Under the pieces are notes generated by a model that saw only the letters and a list, made by a program, of their open reading frames with translations, was not told where the DNA came from and did not search any database. Source: an uncultured Dorea sp. (GTDB lineage: Bacteria > Bacillota > Clostridia > Lachnospirales > Lachnospiraceae). From it: a stretch of 6,288 nt of DNA. The translations under genes and the position numbers were made by a program. The stretch's first letter is position 1; each line of letters opens with the position of its first letter. Shown here in pieces: positions 1 through 5,974 of the stretch. The stretch is from NCBI GenBank assembly GCA_934295165.1, contig CAKRAT010000084.1, forward strand, positions 1 through 6,288, written 5' to 3'.

Positions 1-119
1 GCCGTTATAGTAGTTTCGTACAGTGACTTGTCGCCAGTTTCCTAACTTGACATTCGCTCCACGGAAAACCTGCTGATTCCCAGCAGCAACCTCACGCTTC
101 AACGCTATCATGTCACAGC
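1..119 (-). ncRNA. putative structured 5' leader RNA of a minus-strand gene outside the window (partial)
   Basis: Read on the minus strand, this segment lies directly downstream of a good promoter-like site (126-154), whose start point would be near base 119. It contains several self-complementary segments: CTGCTG/CAGCAG (70-75 with 81-86, 5-base loop), AGTT/AACT (36-39 with 44-47), and a long-range pair TGACAT/ATGTCA (48-53 with 110-115). A competing long-range pair is GTGAC/GTCAC (23-27 with 112-116). Competing long-range stems fit a leader RNA better than a protein. The minus frame is open from an ATG at 111 to the window edge (37 codons), but that ATG would lie only about 8 bases from the predicted transcript start and has just a weak GAGAG upstream. 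One candidate is a leader of a ribosomal-protein or similar operon, which I cannot confirm. Confidence 0.35.
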
Positions 120-187
120 TCTCTTAGTATATCCGATTCATTCCATTTTTGCAAGTACTTTTTTGTTTTTTTATCCATACAATCCAT
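113..187 (-). CDS. possible 24-residue lysine-rich peptide ORF
   Basis: This short minus-strand ORF runs from ATG at 187 to TGA at 115-113 and begins MDCMDKKTKKYLQ. It is preceded by a very purine-rich Shine-Dalgarno tract, AGGAAGGAGGAAA (200-188). The AGGAGG core is only 3 bases from the first ATG and 12 from the second in-frame ATG at 178; the GGAAGG part is 6 bases from the first. A TATAAT box lies about 50 bases upstream. The TGA is followed after one base by another ATG (111), so translational coupling to a downstream frame is possible. No family is recognised. It could be a leader peptide, a small protein, or chance in a purine-rich region that also carries a promoter. Confidence 0.3.
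   Translation of the reverse strand: MDCMDKKTKKYLQKWNESDILREL
126..154 (-). promoter_or_regulatory. sigma-A type promoter, minus strand
   Basis: On the minus strand a -35 box TTGCAA (154-149) is separated by exactly 17 bases from a -10 box TATACT (131-126). Transcription would start near base 119 and run out of the window. It overlaps the possible small ORF at 113-187, so at least one of the two calls may be wrong, or the ORF belongs to a longer upstream transcript. Confidence 0.5.
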
Positions 188-235
188 TTTCCTCCTTCCT
201 GTTTCTTTTTTTACTATTTCGTTCTGTTTTTTTCC

Positions 236-264
236 ATTATATCGGATTTTTTTCCGTTAATAAA
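236..264 (-). promoter_or_regulatory. possible minus-strand promoter, back to back with the permease promoter
   Basis: A perfect -10 box TATAAT (241-236, minus) has a weak -35 TTTATT (264-259) at 17 bases. Its -35 abuts the -35 of the plus-strand promoter at 265. It would drive the possible small ORF at 113-187. The region also carries a direct repeat TTTTTTTCC(A/G)TTA (227-239 and 247-259, 20-base period) that may be only low-complexity sequence. Confidence 0.3.
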
Positions 265-293
265 TTGATTTCTTTCTATACATATGATATATT
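265..293 (+). promoter_or_regulatory. sigma-A promoter of the TSUP permease
   Basis: TTGATT (265-270), a 17-base spacer, then TATATT (288-293) give a start near base 300. It is the best promoter match upstream of the permease gene. A TATAAT at 407-412 lies closer to the gene but lacks a well-spaced -35: the nearest candidate, TTAACA at 381, is 20 bases away. Confidence 0.6.
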
Positions 294-312
294 ATAAACA
301 TAACTATTAACC

Positions 313-357
313 AAGGACGGTTTTCTTTCTTCACGGGAGGGAAAAGCGTCCTTTTTT
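313..357 (+). terminator. leader terminator-like hairpin upstream of the TSUP permease
   Basis: AAGGACG (313-319) pairs with CGTCCTT (347-353). After one G/G mismatch, TTTTC (321-325) pairs with GAAAA (341-345), and an inner CTTC/GAGG stem closes an ACGG loop (333-336). Six T residues (352-357) follow. The hairpin starts about 13 bases after the predicted transcription start and ends about 112 bases before the start codon, so it would act as a premature terminator or a 5' stabilising stem. On the opposite strand there is no U tail. Confidence 0.6.
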
Positions 358-469
358 CTTCCTATTATAATAGATGCATTTTAACAGTTGTCGTTTCAGA
401 TAGTTTTATAATCTTTCTGATATGCATATATATAATAAGGAAATGTTTTTAAAAAAGGAGGAATAGAGA

Positions 470-1345
470 ATGAGTATTGCAACTATCTTACTTTTAATCC
501 TGTGGCTATACACCGCATTTTTCCTTGTGGTTCTAATCCGGGATATTCTCAAACACAAAGACGAATTAAACAAGGAAAAGATTGTCACTAACTCTGTCAT
601 CAGCCTGATTGCTAACTTCTTCGATACACTCGGTATCGGAAGCTTTGCAATTGCAACGTCAGCCTGGAAATTTACAAAATCCATTTCCGACGATCAGATT
701 CCCGGTACGTTAAATGTTGTATTCGCTGTGCCAGTCATTACCGAAGCAACGATCTTCATCCAGAGAATTGATATGGATCCTCTTACACTGGTACTTATGA
801 TCATCTCCGCAGCAATCGGAGCTACCATCGGAGCAAAGATCATGTCCAAGCTTGATATTATGAAAATCCGCGTGGTTCTTGGTATTGCACTTATCATCGT
901 AGCAGTGATTACACTCTGTAAGATCAATGCATTCGGACCATTCGGTATCCTTGGAACTGCAAGAAGACTCACCGGCAGTATGCTTGTAATCGGTGTCGTT
1001 GTCAACTTCTTCCTCGGTGCTCTTATGACAGCCGGAATCGGACTTTACGCACCTTGTATGGCACTGGTTCTGCTTCTCGGAATGAGCTCTGACATTGCAT
1101 TTCCTGTTATGATGGGTTCCTGTGCATATCTGATGCCATCAGCCGGTATTACATTTGTAAAAGAGGGAAAATACGCAAGAGGCGCTGCCATTCCAATGCT
1201 GATCCTTGGAGTAATTGGTGTACTGATTGCCGGATTCATTGTTACTTCTCTTCCTCTGACACTGCTTACATATCTGGTATGTGTCGTTATGGTCATCTGT
1301 GCACTTATGTTCTTTAACGATGCAAGGAAGCAGCCAACCAAGTAG
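470..1345 (+). CDS. TSUP (TauE/SafE-like) membrane permease
   Basis: This 291-residue protein is highly hydrophobic and matches the TSUP family, whose members move sulfur-containing or small organic anions across the inner membrane. By eye it has about eight or nine membrane segments, near residues 4-24, 42-64, 80-97, 104-123, 134-151, 170-205, 210-228, 237-260 and 264-282. The two family half-repeats are visible: an N-terminal NFFDTLGIGSFAIATS stretch (49-64) and a C-terminal GALMTAGIGLYAPCMALVLL stretch (183-202), each glycine-rich at the membrane. The ATG at 470 has an AGGAGG (456-461) 8 bases upstream. It is transcribed alone, with its own promoter, leader hairpin and terminator. The family call is firm; the substrate is unknown and no sulfur-metabolism gene is nearby. 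Confidence 0.9.
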   Translation: MSIATILLLILWLYTAFFLVVLIRDILKHKDELNKEKIVTNSVISLIANFFDTLGIGSFAIATSAWKFTKSISDDQIPGTLNVVFAVPVITEATIFIQRIDMDPLTLVLMIISAAIGATIGAKIMSKLDIMKIRVVLGIALIIVAVITLCKINAFGPFGILGTARRLTGSMLVIGVVVNFFLGALMTAGIGLYAPCMALVLLLGMSSDIAFPVMMGSCAYLMPSAGITFVKEGKYARGAAIPMLILGVIGVLIAGFIVTSLPLTLLTYLVCVVMVICALMFFNDARKQPTK

Positions 1346-1412
1346 CATACTATCTAATTTTTATCAGTATTTCCTTATATACATATTGTTTCAAAAACCA
1401 ACATTTTCTTTT

Positions 1413-1453
1413 TTAACAGCCTGCAGCATCAAGCGTCAGGCTGTTAAGTTTTT
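1413..1453 (+). terminator. intrinsic terminator of the TSUP permease
   Basis: A perfect 11-base stem, TTAACAGCCTG (1413-1423) with CAGGCTGTTAA (1437-1447), encloses a 13-base loop and is followed by G and five T residues (1449-1453). It lies 67 bases after the stop codon and separates the permease unit from the NSS unit. Confidence 0.85.
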
Positions 1454-1505
1454 GCTAAAAGTATCATATCTCCTTATATCCGTATTATATTTTCTAATAA
1501 TTCTA

Positions 1506-1534
1506 TTGATATTTTAAAATCTCCAGACTATACT
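1506..1534 (+). promoter_or_regulatory. sigma-A promoter of the first NSS transporter
   Basis: TTGATA (1506-1511), a 17-base spacer, then TATACT (1529-1534). The predicted start is near base 1541, only about 17 bases before the leader hairpin at 1558. Confidence 0.65.
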
Positions 1535-1557
1535 GTTAGTATAAAACAAAGCAGGCA

Positions 1558-1596
1558 GGGAAGTCAGACATCACAGATGTTTTGCTTCCCTTTTTT
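1558..1596 (+). terminator. leader terminator-like hairpin upstream of the first NSS transporter
   Basis: GGGAAG (1558-1563) pairs with CTTCCC (1585-1590). An inner stem AGACATC/GATGTTT (1566-1572 with 1576-1582, one G-U pair) closes an ACA loop. Six T residues (1591-1596) follow at once. This is a textbook intrinsic terminator, yet it sits between the promoter and the start codon (33 bases before ATG 1630). An alternative pairing of AAGCA (near 1549-1553) with TGCTT (1583-1587) would disrupt the lower stem, but it is short. The ATG at 1582 lies inside this hairpin and is not a plausible start. Confidence 0.7.
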
Positions 1597-1629
1597 GCAA
1601 AATATCATAGTGAATGGAGCGTGTTACAT

Positions 1630-2997
1630 ATGAGTGAAAATGGAAAACAATCTCGTGAATGGAACTCTAGGTTTGGCTACATCATGGTCGCTGCCGGTGC
1701 TGCGATTGGACTTGGAAACATCTGGAAATTCCCGTATCTCGCTTACCAGGGCGGCGGTGGTGTATTCCTGATCGTTTACATCCTCATCGTTGCCGTCATG
1801 GCTCATCCGATGGTCGAAATGGAAACTGCAATTGGACGCCACAGTGCTTCCGACACAGTGACTTGTTTTGAACGGATCAATAAAAAGTGGGGCTTCGTCG
1901 GATGGCTTGCCAATATCTGTACCCTGCTCATCAACATGTATTATGTCGTTGTCGGCGGATGGGTGCTCAAATATGCTTTCCAGTATATTATAAACGGTGA
2001 CTTTGGTTCCGATAAGCAGGCCTATTTTACAGATTTTACAACTTCAGCCGTAGAACCGATCATCTGGGCTATGATCCTGCTGGTATTTGTTTCCGTATTG
2101 TTATTATTTGGAATTACTAATCTCGTTGAAAAAGTAACCAAAATCATCATGCCTGTACTCTTTCTCTTTCTTATTATATGTGGTATCTGGGCAATGTTCG
2201 TAACAGACAATGCAATTGAGGGATTAAAGTATTACCTTCTGCCTGATTTCAGCAAGTTTAATTTCACAGTATTCTCTCAGGCGGCAACTCAGGTTCTCTT
2301 TTCCGTAGGCATCGGCTGGGGAATCTATGAAACACTTGGAGCAAATGTTCCAAAGAAGAATAATCTGAAGAGTGATGCGATCCTTGTATCCATCTGCGAT
2401 ACCGGTGCCGCAATCCTCGCAGGATTCGTGATTATCCCTTCCGCATTTGCGGGTGGCGTCGATATGCAGAGCGGTCCGAGTCTGATCTTCCTTGTAATGA
2501 CTGACATCTTCAGTAAACTCCCTGGTGGGCGGCTGATTGGTATCTGCTTCTTTCTTGCAATTGTATTTGCCGTAATTTCTTCATTATTTACGTTTTTCGA
2601 AATTTCTATCCGTACTTTCGAAGATAACCTGAAAATGGGCCGCATCAAGGCAACTATTGTCATTTCGTTGATCATCGGAATCGGTAATGTTATCGTTTCT
2701 CTTGGCTTTGGAGTATTAAGCGGCACAAAACTTCCATGGCTGGACGCTACAGGTGTATCACATCTCGGACTTTATGACTGGCTCGATACATTCACCGGAT
2801 ATATCCTGCTTCCGCTCGGATGTCTGCTGGTATGCCTCTTTATATCCAAAGTCTGGGGATTTGAAGATTACGAAAAAGAACTCACCAACGACGGTAAGTT
2901 CGGAAGAATCACTTTATATGATAAGATTCTTACCTGCGTTGTTGTTCCGATATTCATGGTGATCATTATTTTAAATGTATTCGGATTCATACGTTGA
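1630..2997 (+). CDS. NSS-family sodium-dependent amino-acid transporter (first copy)
   Basis: This 455-residue protein belongs to the neurotransmitter:sodium symporter (SLC6/LeuT-fold) family, which imports amino acids with sodium across the cytoplasmic membrane. The TM1 signature RFGYIMVAAGAAIGLGNIW (14-32) carries the family's sodium-site asparagine (N30). The unwound TM6 region is SVGIGWGIYETLG (225-237), TM8 has FAVISSLFTF (313-322) where the family's second sodium site lies, and TM10 begins after YDWLD (382-386). The length and about 11-12 membrane segments match the short bacterial NSS type. K33 stands where LeuT has the outer-gate arginine. I chose ATG 1630 because it aligns with the start of the second NSS copy and has GGAG (1616-1619) 10 bases upstream; the frame opens earlier at 1582, but inside the leader hairpin. 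The substrate is not readable. Confidence 0.95.
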   Translation: MSENGKQSREWNSRFGYIMVAAGAAIGLGNIWKFPYLAYQGGGGVFLIVYILIVAVMAHPMVEMETAIGRHSASDTVTCFERINKKWGFVGWLANICTLLINMYYVVVGGWVLKYAFQYIINGDFGSDKQAYFTDFTTSAVEPIIWAMILLVFVSVLLLFGITNLVEKVTKIIMPVLFLFLIICGIWAMFVTDNAIEGLKYYLLPDFSKFNFTVFSQAATQVLFSVGIGWGIYETLGANVPKKNNLKSDAILVSICDTGAAILAGFVIIPSAFAGGVDMQSGPSLIFLVMTDIFSKLPGGRLIGICFFLAIVFAVISSLFTFFEISIRTFEDNLKMGRIKATIVISLIIGIGNVIVSLGFGVLSGTKLPWLDATGVSHLGLYDWLDTFTGYILLPLGCLLVCLFISKVWGFEDYEKELTNDGKFGRITLYDKILTCVVVPIFMVIIILNVFGFIR

Positions 2998-3035
2998 TCC
3001 ACAAACGGCAATTTTAAAAATTTAATTTTATAGGC

Positions 3036-3064
3036 TTGTATTTTTTATATTTTTTCGCTACTAT
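3036..3064 (+). promoter_or_regulatory. probable promoter of the LysR regulator
   Basis: TTGTAT (3036-3041), 17 bases, then TACTAT (3059-3064), with a start near 3071. No convincing GC-containing terminator is visible between the NSS stop (2997) and the regulator start, so read-through from the transporter is also possible. The spacer is extremely AT-rich, which makes chance promoter matches likelier. Confidence 0.45.
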
Positions 3065-3121
3065 TAATAAGCAAATAAAATTTTTATAAAATTTTATATT
3101 TATATACATGGAGAATAAAAA

Positions 3122-3994
3122 ATGGACATCAAAAGTTGGAAAATCATGCTGGCCGTAGATGATTACGGCAGCTTTACCCGTGTAGGTGCGGAACTTGGAT
3201 ATACACAGTCCGGCATTACCCAGATGATGAAGAATCTGGAAAAGAAAGTCGGTTTCCCGCTCTACATTAAAGATCATCACGGTATTACACTTACAAACGA
3301 AGCAAAATCATTGATTCCGGCAATCCGTACATTATTGAACGCCGATGAAGTAATTCATCAGGAAATCGCAGCATTAAACGGAGCACAAAGAGGTACCATC
3401 CGCATCGGTACGTATCTTAGCTGTTCCATCCACTGGATTCCAAAAATCATCCGGGAATTCCAACAGAAACACCCTGAGATTATCATTCAGGTAATCGAAG
3501 GGGTCGAAGGCGAACTCGCCGACTGGATTCAGGAACGTCGTGTAGACATCGGATTTATCAGTCTTCAGAAAAATCACAAATATCAGTTTCTTCCTGTCAT
3601 GAATGACCCGATGTATGTGGTCGTTCCGGAAAACGATCCACTGGCCAAAGAAGACGAAGTTCCAATTGAAACGCTCGAAGGAGCACCTTTTATCATCACT
3701 GAATATACCCCCGGAAGTGATGTACACCGTGTTTTAAAAAAGCATAAAATTCATCCGGATATCCGTTATGTAACCAGAAATGAATTTTCTTCTCTTTCCA
3801 TGGTTGAGCACGAACTGGGCTACACGATCCTTCCAGGACTTCTACTCCGTGGTCAGCAGGGAAAATTTGTCAAACGTCCATTAAAGCCGGCGCTCACCAG
3901 ACAGTTAGGTCTTGCCTATTCTTCTCTGGAAGATCTGTCACCAGCTTCCAAGACATTTCTGGAATATGCGAAAGATTTCCTGCTGGATGATTAA
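3122..3994 (+). CDS. LysR-type transcriptional regulator
   Basis: This 290-residue protein has the LysR layout. An N-terminal winged helix-turn-helix (about 1-60) shows the pattern SFTRVGAELGYTQSGITQ (17-34), followed by LEKKVGFPLYIK (39-50). A linker helix (about 61-90) leads to a periplasmic-binding-protein-like effector domain (91-290) starting GTIRIGTYLS and including RVDIGFI (140-146) and VEHELGYTILP (228-238). Such proteins bind DNA as oligomers and respond to a small ligand. The ATG has GGAG (3110-3113) 8 bases upstream. It sits between two NSS transporter genes, on the strand of the first and convergent with the second, so amino-acid-responsive control of one or both is a fair inference. 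No clear T-N11-A operator was identified. The ligand is unknown. Confidence 0.95.
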   Translation: MDIKSWKIMLAVDDYGSFTRVGAELGYTQSGITQMMKNLEKKVGFPLYIKDHHGITLTNEAKSLIPAIRTLLNADEVIHQEIAALNGAQRGTIRIGTYLSCSIHWIPKIIREFQQKHPEIIIQVIEGVEGELADWIQERRVDIGFISLQKNHKYQFLPVMNDPMYVVVPENDPLAKEDEVPIETLEGAPFIITEYTPGSDVHRVLKKHKIHPDIRYVTRNEFSSLSMVEHELGYTILPGLLLRGQQGKFVKRPLKPALTRQLGLAYSSLEDLSPASKTFLEYAKDFLLDD

Positions 3995-4059
3995 ATGCAG
4001 CATGCTTTGCTATCTGCAGAACCTGCCACCGGCAGCTTCTTTCGGACACATGGCGCTGC

Positions 4060-4113
4060 AAAAAAAAGAACCCTTACTGCTTTTCCCCGAAAGGATTGCC
4101 GTATGGGTTCTTT
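4060..4113. terminator. bidirectional terminator between LysR and the second NSS gene
   Basis: AAAGAACCC (4065-4073) pairs with GGGTTCTTT (4105-4113), extended after one mismatch by TAC/GTA, with a small inner CTTT/AAAG hairpin. On the minus strand it is followed by a run of eight T residues (4067-4060), a strong tail for the NSS gene ending at 4186. On the plus strand the tail (TTCTTTCTATAT) is weaker but usable for the regulator. A smaller upstream hairpin CTGCC-ACC-GGCAG (4023-4035) followed by CTTCTTTC may help stop the regulator transcript. Confidence 0.85.
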
Positions 4114-4185
4114 CTATATAATAATTGCCAATACTCTTATTCCGTTCTCTGATATGCCCGTCTGTTCACATATACACTCTGCACT

Positions 4186-5544
4186 TTAAATAAATCCAAA
4201 TACATGAAGAATAACCACCAGTGTCAGCACCGGACAAATTACCGCCAGCGATAACTTATCATAAAATGAAAGTTTTCCATATTTTCCATTGTTCGTAAGT
4301 TCTTTTTCGTATTCTTTGAATCCCCATCCTTTTGCAATATAGAAGCATGTCAGTAATACACCAAGCGGAAGAAGTACATAACCACTCAGACAATCACACC
4401 AGTCATAAATATCATAATATGCAATTCCCTGAAAACTTGGCCACGGAAGCTTAAACCAGCTGAGTGCTCCTTTTGAAAGAGAACAAAGAATACTTCCTCC
4501 ATATACCAGTGCCGCCGTAATGATCAGAGATAAACGATGCGAAGTATGCGTCTTCTCCTGCACGTACATACGCGGAATCTCAAGTATTGTAAAGAATGTT
4601 GAAATAACTGCAAATATCAATGCCGCAAAAAAGAAGATACCGATAATCCGGCCTCCCGGCAGCGATTCAAAAATCTGTGTCATCGCAACAAATACCAGCG
4701 ACGGTCCGGAAGACATCTCACTTCCGGTTCCTACAACAGTAGGGATGATAACGAATCCGGCAAGGATTGCGACGAATGTATCACAGATATCCACCCACCA
4801 TGCATCTACCTGCAGATTTGCATCTTTATCCATGCTTGCACCAAGTGTTGTAAAGATTCCCCATCCAATACCAACAGAAAAACATACCTGCATACATACA
4901 TCCGCAAATTCCTGCATTCCGAATTTACTGAAATTCGGAATAAAATAATATCTTAATCCATCTACAGCTCCCGGAACAACGATCAGTGCATAAATACCAC
5001 ATACAATTAAAAGAGCTGCCAATGCCGGCATAATTACTTTCGAAGCTTTCTCAACAATATTCGTAATTCCAAAATACAGAAAGAATACAATGATTGCCAT
5101 AATAATCAGGCTATAAATCAACGGCTGTGCTGTATTGCTGATATAATTGTCAAAATATGCCTGCTTATCTTTTCCAAAGTCACCGGATACTACATATGTA
5201 ACAAAATACTTCAGCACCCATCCTGATACTACCAGGTAATAAATATCAATCAGGAAGGTACAAACAATATTGATTACTCCGACGAAGCGCCATTTGGGGT
5301 TTACCACTCCATAACTTGCTGCAGCACTTGCCCGGCCCCTGCGTCCGACAGCCTGCTCTGCCTGGACGATCGGATGTCCCAGAAGGATACATACTATAAT
5401 ATAGACAAGTACGAATGCTCCCCCACCATCACCATATGCCAGATACGGAAATTTCCAAATATTTCCAAGTCCGATCGCAGCACCGGCCGCAACCATGATA
5501 TAGCCAAATCTGGAGAAACTTTTAGTTTCTTTGTGTTCACTCAT
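4186..5544 (-). CDS. NSS-family sodium-dependent amino-acid transporter (second copy)
   Basis: This 452-residue protein is a paralogue of the first NSS protein, roughly half identical by eye and collinear over its whole length. Shared marks include RFGYIMVAAGAAIGLGNIWK (12-31), CFSVGIGWGIFTTLGA (221-236), FVIIPT (264-269), the SGPSL stretch (279-283), SLPGGR (294-299), YDWCD (380-384), the EYEKELTN segment (411-418) and the C-terminal HVFGFI. It should import an amino acid with sodium across the cytoplasmic membrane. K31 replaces the usual outer-gate arginine, as in the first copy. The divergence is greatest in residues 60-80 and 325-372, so the two copies may differ in substrate or regulation. 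ATG 5544 has AGGAG (5556-5552) 7 bases upstream. It has its own consensus promoter, leader hairpin and terminator, and is convergent with the LysR gene. Confidence 0.95.
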   Translation of the reverse strand: MSEHKETKSFSRFGYIMVAAGAAIGLGNIWKFPYLAYGDGGGAFVLVYIIVCILLGHPIVQAEQAVGRRGRASAAASYGVVNPKWRFVGVINIVCTFLIDIYYLVVSGWVLKYFVTYVVSGDFGKDKQAYFDNYISNTAQPLIYSLIIMAIIVFFLYFGITNIVEKASKVIMPALAALLIVCGIYALIVVPGAVDGLRYYFIPNFSKFGMQEFADVCMQVCFSVGIGWGIFTTLGASMDKDANLQVDAWWVDICDTFVAILAGFVIIPTVVGTGSEMSSGPSLVFVAMTQIFESLPGGRIIGIFFFAALIFAVISTFFTILEIPRMYVQEKTHTSHRLSLIITAALVYGGSILCSLSKGALSWFKLPWPSFQGIAYYDIYDWCDCLSGYVLLPLGVLLTCFYIAKGWGFKEYEKELTNNGKYGKLSFYDKLSLAVICPVLTLVVILHVFGFI

Positions 5545-5644
5545 AACAACACTCCTATCCTTTTTAATATTCTATGTGACCGCTTCATCTTTCAAAATCG
5601 CGTTTTCAATACTCTCTGCTGTCTTCATTTATATTTTAATATAT

Positions 5645-5690
5645 AAAACAAAAGGATGTTACTTCTCTTTCTTCAAGAAGTAACACCCTT
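5645..5690 (-). terminator. leader terminator-like hairpin upstream of the second NSS transporter
   Basis: On the minus strand a 15-base stem (5690-5676 with 5666-5652, one G-U pair) encloses the 9-base loop TGAAGAAAG and is followed by TTGTTTT (5651-5645). It starts about 14 bases after the predicted transcription start and ends about 100 bases before the start codon. On the plus strand no U tail follows, so it is oriented for this gene. Confidence 0.7.
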
Positions 5691-5710
5691 GTCACATAAA
5701 ATCTGTTTAT

Positions 5711-5739
5711 ATTATAACAGACCGCAAATTATCTGTCAA
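5711..5739 (-). promoter_or_regulatory. full-consensus sigma-A promoter of the second NSS transporter
   Basis: On the minus strand TTGACA (5739-5734), exactly 17 bases, then TATAAT (5716-5711). Both hexamers are perfect. The start would be near 5704. Such a strong promoter suggests that control acts after initiation (the hairpin at 5645-5690) or through a bound regulator. Confidence 0.85.
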
Positions 5740-5740
5740 C

Positions 5741-5781
5741 GTTTACATTTTATGAATATTTATACATATTTTTGTGTAAAC
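5741..5781. promoter_or_regulatory. inverted repeat next to the second NSS promoter, possible operator
   Basis: GTTTACA (5741-5747) and TGTAAAC (5775-5781) form a perfect 7-base inverted repeat with a 27-base AT-rich spacer, ending one base from the -35 box. Its position just upstream of the promoter suits an activator such as a LysR-type protein, but the arms are short and no copy was seen at the other promoters. Confidence 0.3.
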
Positions 5782-5939
5782 ATATCTTTTTACTCGTGTT
5801 TTTCCACAATCCATTCACTTCAAATTACTCTTCCGTCCTCATTTTTGACATCATTTCTCATTTATTCATTAAAATTGCACGAAAGAATATCCCTTATTAC
5901 ACGTTTTTCTTGTTGCAATGCCAGTTTTTTCCATCCTTA
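5782..5939. other. AT-rich spacer without recognised features
   Basis: No ORF with a usable ribosome binding site, no strong hairpin and no repeat was found here on either strand. It separates the minus-strand NSS promoter from the divergent plus-strand promoter at 5940. Confidence 0.5.
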
Positions 5940-5968
5940 TTGACACCATCGGATTAACGTGTTATATT
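5940..5968 (+). promoter_or_regulatory. strong sigma-A promoter starting the right-hand leader
   Basis: TTGACA (5940-5945), 17 bases, then TATATT (5963-5968). The start is predicted near 5975. It points away from the NSS gene into a hairpin-rich region and a possible gene at 6181. Confidence 0.7.
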
Positions 5969-5974
5969 AATAGC

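Noticed and set aside
1..111. Partial minus-strand protein starting at ATG 111
   Set aside because: The frame is open, but the ATG is about 8 bases from the predicted transcript start, has a weak ribosome binding site, and the segment is rich in self-complementary stems. A leader RNA is preferred.
313..357. Guanidine-II (mini-ykkC) riboswitch, because the hairpin has an ACGG loop
   Set aside because: That class needs two hairpins with ACGR loops joined by a linker. Only one clear hairpin is present, its stem is otherwise that of a terminator, and the gene downstream is not a typical guanidine gene.
1582..1629. Longer N-terminus of the first NSS protein from ATG 1582
   Set aside because: That ATG lies within the terminator-like hairpin with no ribosome binding site. 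The extra 16 residues are absent from the paralogue, whose start aligns with ATG 1630.
2998..3060. Terminator between the first NSS gene and the LysR gene
   Set aside because: Only A/T self-complementary stretches such as AATTTTAAAAATT are present, with no GC-containing stem, so no terminator is called.
5656..5957. Plus-strand ORFs in the AT-rich spacer
   Set aside because: They are rich in Phe, Leu and Ser as expected from AT-rich noncoding DNA, lack ribosome binding sites and overlap the minus-strand promoter of the second NSS gene.
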